Below, piece after piece: positions 61,163-64,000 of a DNA stretch of 64,000 nt. Below the pieces are notes generated by a model. It was given only the letters and a program-made list of their open reading frames with translations. It had not been told where the DNA came from and made no database searches. Each line of letters starts with the position of its first letter. Position 1 is the first letter of the stretch. The stretch comes from Paenibacillus lutimineralis (lineage in GTDB: Bacteria > Bacillota > Bacilli > Paenibacillales > Paenibacillaceae), in the NCBI RefSeq assembly GCF_003991425.1, contig NZ_CP034346.1, forward strand, positions 2,889,501 to 2,953,500, in the 5' to 3' direction. The position numbers and the translations under genes are program-made.

Positions 61163-62790
61163 AAAATGTTGTACAAATCTTAGTTGAGACCCTCGTCAAC
61201 CTTGGTATTTCACATGCTTTTGGAATTCCAGGAAAATCGATTGCCCCTCTGGTATTGGAGTTTGGCAACCAGGATATTGAATTTATTTTGGGAAGACACG
61301 AGAGTGGGGCAGGATTCGCTGCCGGAGGCTATGCCCTTACGAATAACAATTTGGGGGTTGTCGTAGCAACGTCTGGACCGGGAGGCACTAATCTTGTTAC
61401 AGCCGCAGCGCATGCGAAAATGAACTGCCTGCCTGTGCTCTTTATTACCGGACATCAGTCGGTAGCTGAAATGGGTATCCCGCAATGTCAGGATTCTTCG
61501 CAATTTGGTATTGATTTGGTGGAAATTATGAAACCTGTCACTTTATTTAGTACGATGGTGACACGAGCCGATACTTTTCCCGCGATCCTGACTTATGCTC
61601 TACGTGAGGCGTTGACCGATAGAAAAGGACCTGTGCACCTGTGCATCCCCTTTGATGTTATGATCTCACCTGTAAGTGAATCACATATTCATTTACCATC
61701 CAGCGGTATCGATTATATAGCTACCAATCTGACGGACGTTGTTCATCGGCTGAAGAGTGCTCGCAAGCCTGTTATTCTTGCAGGTAAGGGAGTAGTTCTC
61801 TCGGGTGCACAAGAGGCGCTCTCCGGGTTCGCCGAGAAGTTTCATCTACCGATTGTGACAACCCCTGGTGGCAAAGGAAGCATTCATTCATCACATCCTC
61901 TTTATTACGGGCCTTTGGGTCTAGGCGGACATCGAAGAGCTATGGATTTGCTAGAATCAGGAGTTGATCTGCTCTTGGTGATGGGATCCCGATTAAGTGA
62001 TACGGCCCTGGCTGGTCTCGACCGTTCTCATTATCCTCAGCAGATCATTCAGTTTGATATAGAACGTGAATTTATGGGCGGCATCATTCAAGCTGAATAT
62101 GTGCCTGTGTTAGGAGATTTGCGAACCAATCTAGAGGAGATTCTACGTTTATATCCCCATGAAGAACCAGTTCCTTTACATACGGCTACACCATATCATG
62201 ATCCGCTTCCCGTCTTGGAATTTCTGTCTGTTGCTGAAGTCTGTCAGGCCGTTAGTGATATTATTCCGGAGAATACAATGATCTTTGCCGATGATGGAGC
62301 TCATGGCTATCATGCTGTTCGCTGGCTGGATCTCAAGCCTGGTGTGAAGTTTTTCTTCGATTCTTATTTCGCCTCGATGGCTAACGCGATAGGAATGTCC
62401 ATTGGCGCTAAGTTCGCCAACCGGGAACGGAACGTCATCTGTCTGACAGGGGACGGCTGTTTATTTATGCTAGGCTCTGAGATCAATACCTGTGTTGCTG
62501 AGCAGCTTCCGGTTATATTTATCGTTATCAATAATGGACAATTAGATATGGCCTTGAAAGGAATGCAGCAGTTTACCGGACGAACGGATGGTACAATCTT
62601 CAAGCAGCCCCTGGATGTGGCCGCCTATGCAGCCTCGATGGGCGCAAATAGTGCAAAGTGTTCCACACTTGACGATTTTAAGCAGGCACTTAAACAGGCA
62701 CTCGCTTTGAACAAGCCATATGTCATTGATGTGATCGTTGATAAAGAAGAAATTCCATCCTCATTAGCACGAGCAATGAAGCTTGATTAA
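61159..62790 (+). CDS. Thiamine diphosphate-dependent enzyme, acetolactate synthase-like
   Basis: A 543-residue ThDP enzyme. The N-terminal domain has GIPGKSIAPLV and the catalytic Glu in FILGRHESGAGFAAGGYAL; VVATSGPGGTNLVTAAAHAKM follows. The central domain has AGKGVVLSGAQEALSGFAEK, and the C-terminal domain has the ThDP motif GDGCLF...VINNGQ. It resembles acetolactate synthase and related decarboxylases or ligases. There is no regulatory subunit or valine/isoleucine gene nearby, so a biosynthetic role is doubtful. GTG at 61159 is 8 bases after AAGGAG. Confidence 0.88.
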   Translation: MKNVVQILVETLVNLGISHAFGIPGKSIAPLVLEFGNQDIEFILGRHESGAGFAAGGYALTNNNLGVVVATSGPGGTNLVTAAAHAKMNCLPVLFITGHQSVAEMGIPQCQDSSQFGIDLVEIMKPVTLFSTMVTRADTFPAILTYALREALTDRKGPVHLCIPFDVMISPVSESHIHLPSSGIDYIATNLTDVVHRLKSARKPVILAGKGVVLSGAQEALSGFAEKFHLPIVTTPGGKGSIHSSHPLYYGPLGLGGHRRAMDLLESGVDLLLVMGSRLSDTALAGLDRSHYPQQIIQFDIEREFMGGIIQAEYVPVLGDLRTNLEEILRLYPHEEPVPLHTATPYHDPLPVLEFLSVAEVCQAVSDIIPENTMIFADDGAHGYHAVRWLDLKPGVKFFFDSYFASMANAIGMSIGAKFANRERNVICLTGDGCLFMLGSEINTCVAEQLPVIFIVINNGQLDMALKGMQQFTGRTDGTIFKQPLDVAAYAASMGANSAKCSTLDDFKQALKQALALNKPYVIDVIVDKEEIPSSLARAMKLD

Positions 62791-62847
62791 ATATTTCAGA
62801 TTACATAACCATATTACAAATTCGAAATTACAAGGAAGGTGAAGGCA

Positions 62848-63732
62848 ATGTTGAGCGAGAGCAACAAGAACAGGCTGGAGCAAATGGTCCGTGAACACCA
62901 GTTTGAACATGCGCTAGGTTATTTACAGGAGTCTGTACGCCAAGGTATTCGATGGTCCAAGAAGGAAATGGAGGATTATAGCGAATCAGGTGTCTCCCGC
63001 ATTGGCGGTGACTCGGATTTGCCATCAAGCGTGGAATGGCCGCTGGATTCTGAAGGTACTCCCATGACGTTCCTCGCTCAGCTGCGTCTGAGTGAATTAG
63101 CGGCTCAGGATGAGTCTTCACTGCTTCCAAAGGAAGGGATGCTTTATTTCTTTGTGGGGGTGGATGAGCCAGCCTACAATATTGAACATAAGGTGCTGTA
63201 TTTGCGAGATGAGGAGCTGAAAGAAGCTTATCGTCGGATGACTCCTGAAGAGACGTCGCAAGAGGAGAATTTCAAGGGTTACAAGTTGAAGGCCAGGTCC
63301 TCCATTGAGCCACCCAATTATGGTTATGTGGATTACGAGCTGCTGGAGGATGAGGAGCATGATTATGAGCAATATGAGGAGTTATGCTTCGAGTTGACTG
63401 AAGCGGACTCGGATGATCTTGCCGTCATGTTCGGTTACCCTGCGACCCAGCACGGGGATTGTGAATATGAAGCGGCGCTGCAAATGCTGACTGGTGCAAC
63501 GTACAATTATTCCGTGCAGGATGCGATGAAGCAAATAACTGCGCACTTGAAAGGCGATGTGCACAAGGCAGAGCAGGAGGTTCGAGATACGCTTCTGCTC
63601 CTTGCTCTGGACTCGGATCAAGATGTGGGGTTCTGCTGGTGGGACGCTGGAGAACTGCAATTTTTCATTCGCAAGGATGACCTACTGTCAGGGGATTTCT
63701 CACATACGTATTGCTCTTTATATTCGAGTTAA
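62848..63732 (+). CDS. DUF1963 (YwqG-like) protein
   Basis: A 294-residue soluble protein of the DUF1963 family. The diagnostic region is SRIGGDSDLPSSVEWPLDSEGTPMTFLAQLRLSEL, then LPKEGMLYFFV, with the later GYPATQHGDCEYEA and the C-terminal WWDAGELQFFIRKDDL. It is an acidic protein. The function is unknown; family members occur near toxin-immunity loci in some genomes. The ATG at 62848 follows AAGGAAGGTGAAGG. Confidence 0.88.
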   Translation: MLSESNKNRLEQMVREHQFEHALGYLQESVRQGIRWSKKEMEDYSESGVSRIGGDSDLPSSVEWPLDSEGTPMTFLAQLRLSELAAQDESSLLPKEGMLYFFVGVDEPAYNIEHKVLYLRDEELKEAYRRMTPEETSQEENFKGYKLKARSSIEPPNYGYVDYELLEDEEHDYEQYEELCFELTEADSDDLAVMFGYPATQHGDCEYEAALQMLTGATYNYSVQDAMKQITAHLKGDVHKAEQEVRDTLLLLALDSDQDVGFCWWDAGELQFFIRKDDLLSGDFSHTYCSLYSS

Positions 63733-64000
63733 CGTTTTACTATAATTTGTAATTGTGATACGATATGAATCAGGAGATGTGCGAGAGGAGCATGGATTAT
63801 AATGGCAGGTACCCTCTAATGGTTAAATAATTGAATGGCCTTGTTGATTCCTTTTTTTGAAGGGGTCAATTGCCCATTTCTAATTAGACCATTATAGGAT
63901 CGCTGAATTCATGTGCTATAGATGCACCGAGCGAATACCAATCTATGGTGTTCGCTTTTTTTGTTGGTGCGCACCCATCTCCCATAGTACTTTGTTCGGC
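63733..64000. other. End region without a recognised gene
   Basis: No open frame with a ribosome site is seen up to the window edge; only the terminator at 63930-63963 is supported. Confidence 0.6.
63930..63963 (+). terminator. Rho-independent terminator, diverged relative of the 32-bp unit
   Basis: Stem AGCGAATACC/GGTGTTCGCT with a 7-base AT-rich loop and a T run. The pattern AGCsAATACC-N7-GGTGTTsGCT is shared with the units at 48729 and 51470, with a compensating C-G to G-C change in the stem. Confidence 0.85.

Overview
The window looks like a chromosomal segment of a Paenibacillus-type Gram-positive bacterium (Bacillales, Paenibacillaceae). The reasons are strong AGGAGG-type ribosome sites, frequent GTG and TTG starts, Bacillus-style Fur 7-1-7 boxes, a sporulation-kinase-like sensor, lipoproteins with lipoboxes, sugar ABC permeases without their own ATPase, and a 167-bp repeat of a kind I recall from Paenibacillus genomes. 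No rRNA, tRNA, CRISPR array, prophage or replication origin was seen. About 60 genes are present, many in short operons. One intact insertion sequence and several decayed genes are also present.

Layout. 0.1-9.6 kb: a DUF1835 protein, M29 aminopeptidase, MarR regulator, sodium-coupled (NSS) transporter, then an AhpD-like protein, a lipoyl-domain dihydrolipoyl dehydrogenase and a frameshifted lipoate ligase, which could form a self-contained lipoyl redox set. 9.7-18.3 kb: a quinone-reductase-like enzyme, a secreted GH5 glycanase, and a Fur-boxed iron group (AraC regulator, flavin monooxygenase, YumC-type reductase, siderophore-binding lipoprotein), then an NlpC/P60 wall hydrolase. 18.6-22.1 kb: nosD-nosL-nosY-nosF, without nosZ nearby. 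22.3-29.6 kb: acetyltransferase, amino-acid permease and LysE exporter overlapping tail to tail, a two-component system, pssA, DedA and a P-loop kinase-like protein.

29.6-33.4 kb is the most interesting part. A Nudix/winged-helix regulator of NrtR type, with a perfect 14-bp dyad over its own promoter, heads an operon with a NADAR-family protein and a PARG-like macrodomain protein; a DUF4272 gene follows. This reads as an ADP-ribose or NAD-derivative processing module that could sense its own product. 33.5-38.3 kb: a DUF218 protein, acetyltransferase, an orphan Imm11-type immunity protein, an IS3-family element sitting in the loop of a terminator hairpin, and a truncated AraC gene.

38.4-53.6 kb: a KinB-like kinase, a MetE-C-type methyltransferase with its LysR gene, a second Fur-boxed siderophore uptake operon (AraC, binding protein, permease, ATPase, MFS exporter), a TetR gene with a C-terminal frameshift, a second LysE-type exporter, a DJ-1/PfpI-LysR pair, and two NAD-dependent epimerases. 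53.7-64.0 kb: an unusual operon combining two sugar-type ABC permeases, an HlyD-like adaptor, a solute-binding lipoprotein and a DUF2935 protein; gene remnants; a soluble PAS histidine kinase translationally coupled to a thiamine-diphosphate enzyme; and a DUF1963 protein.
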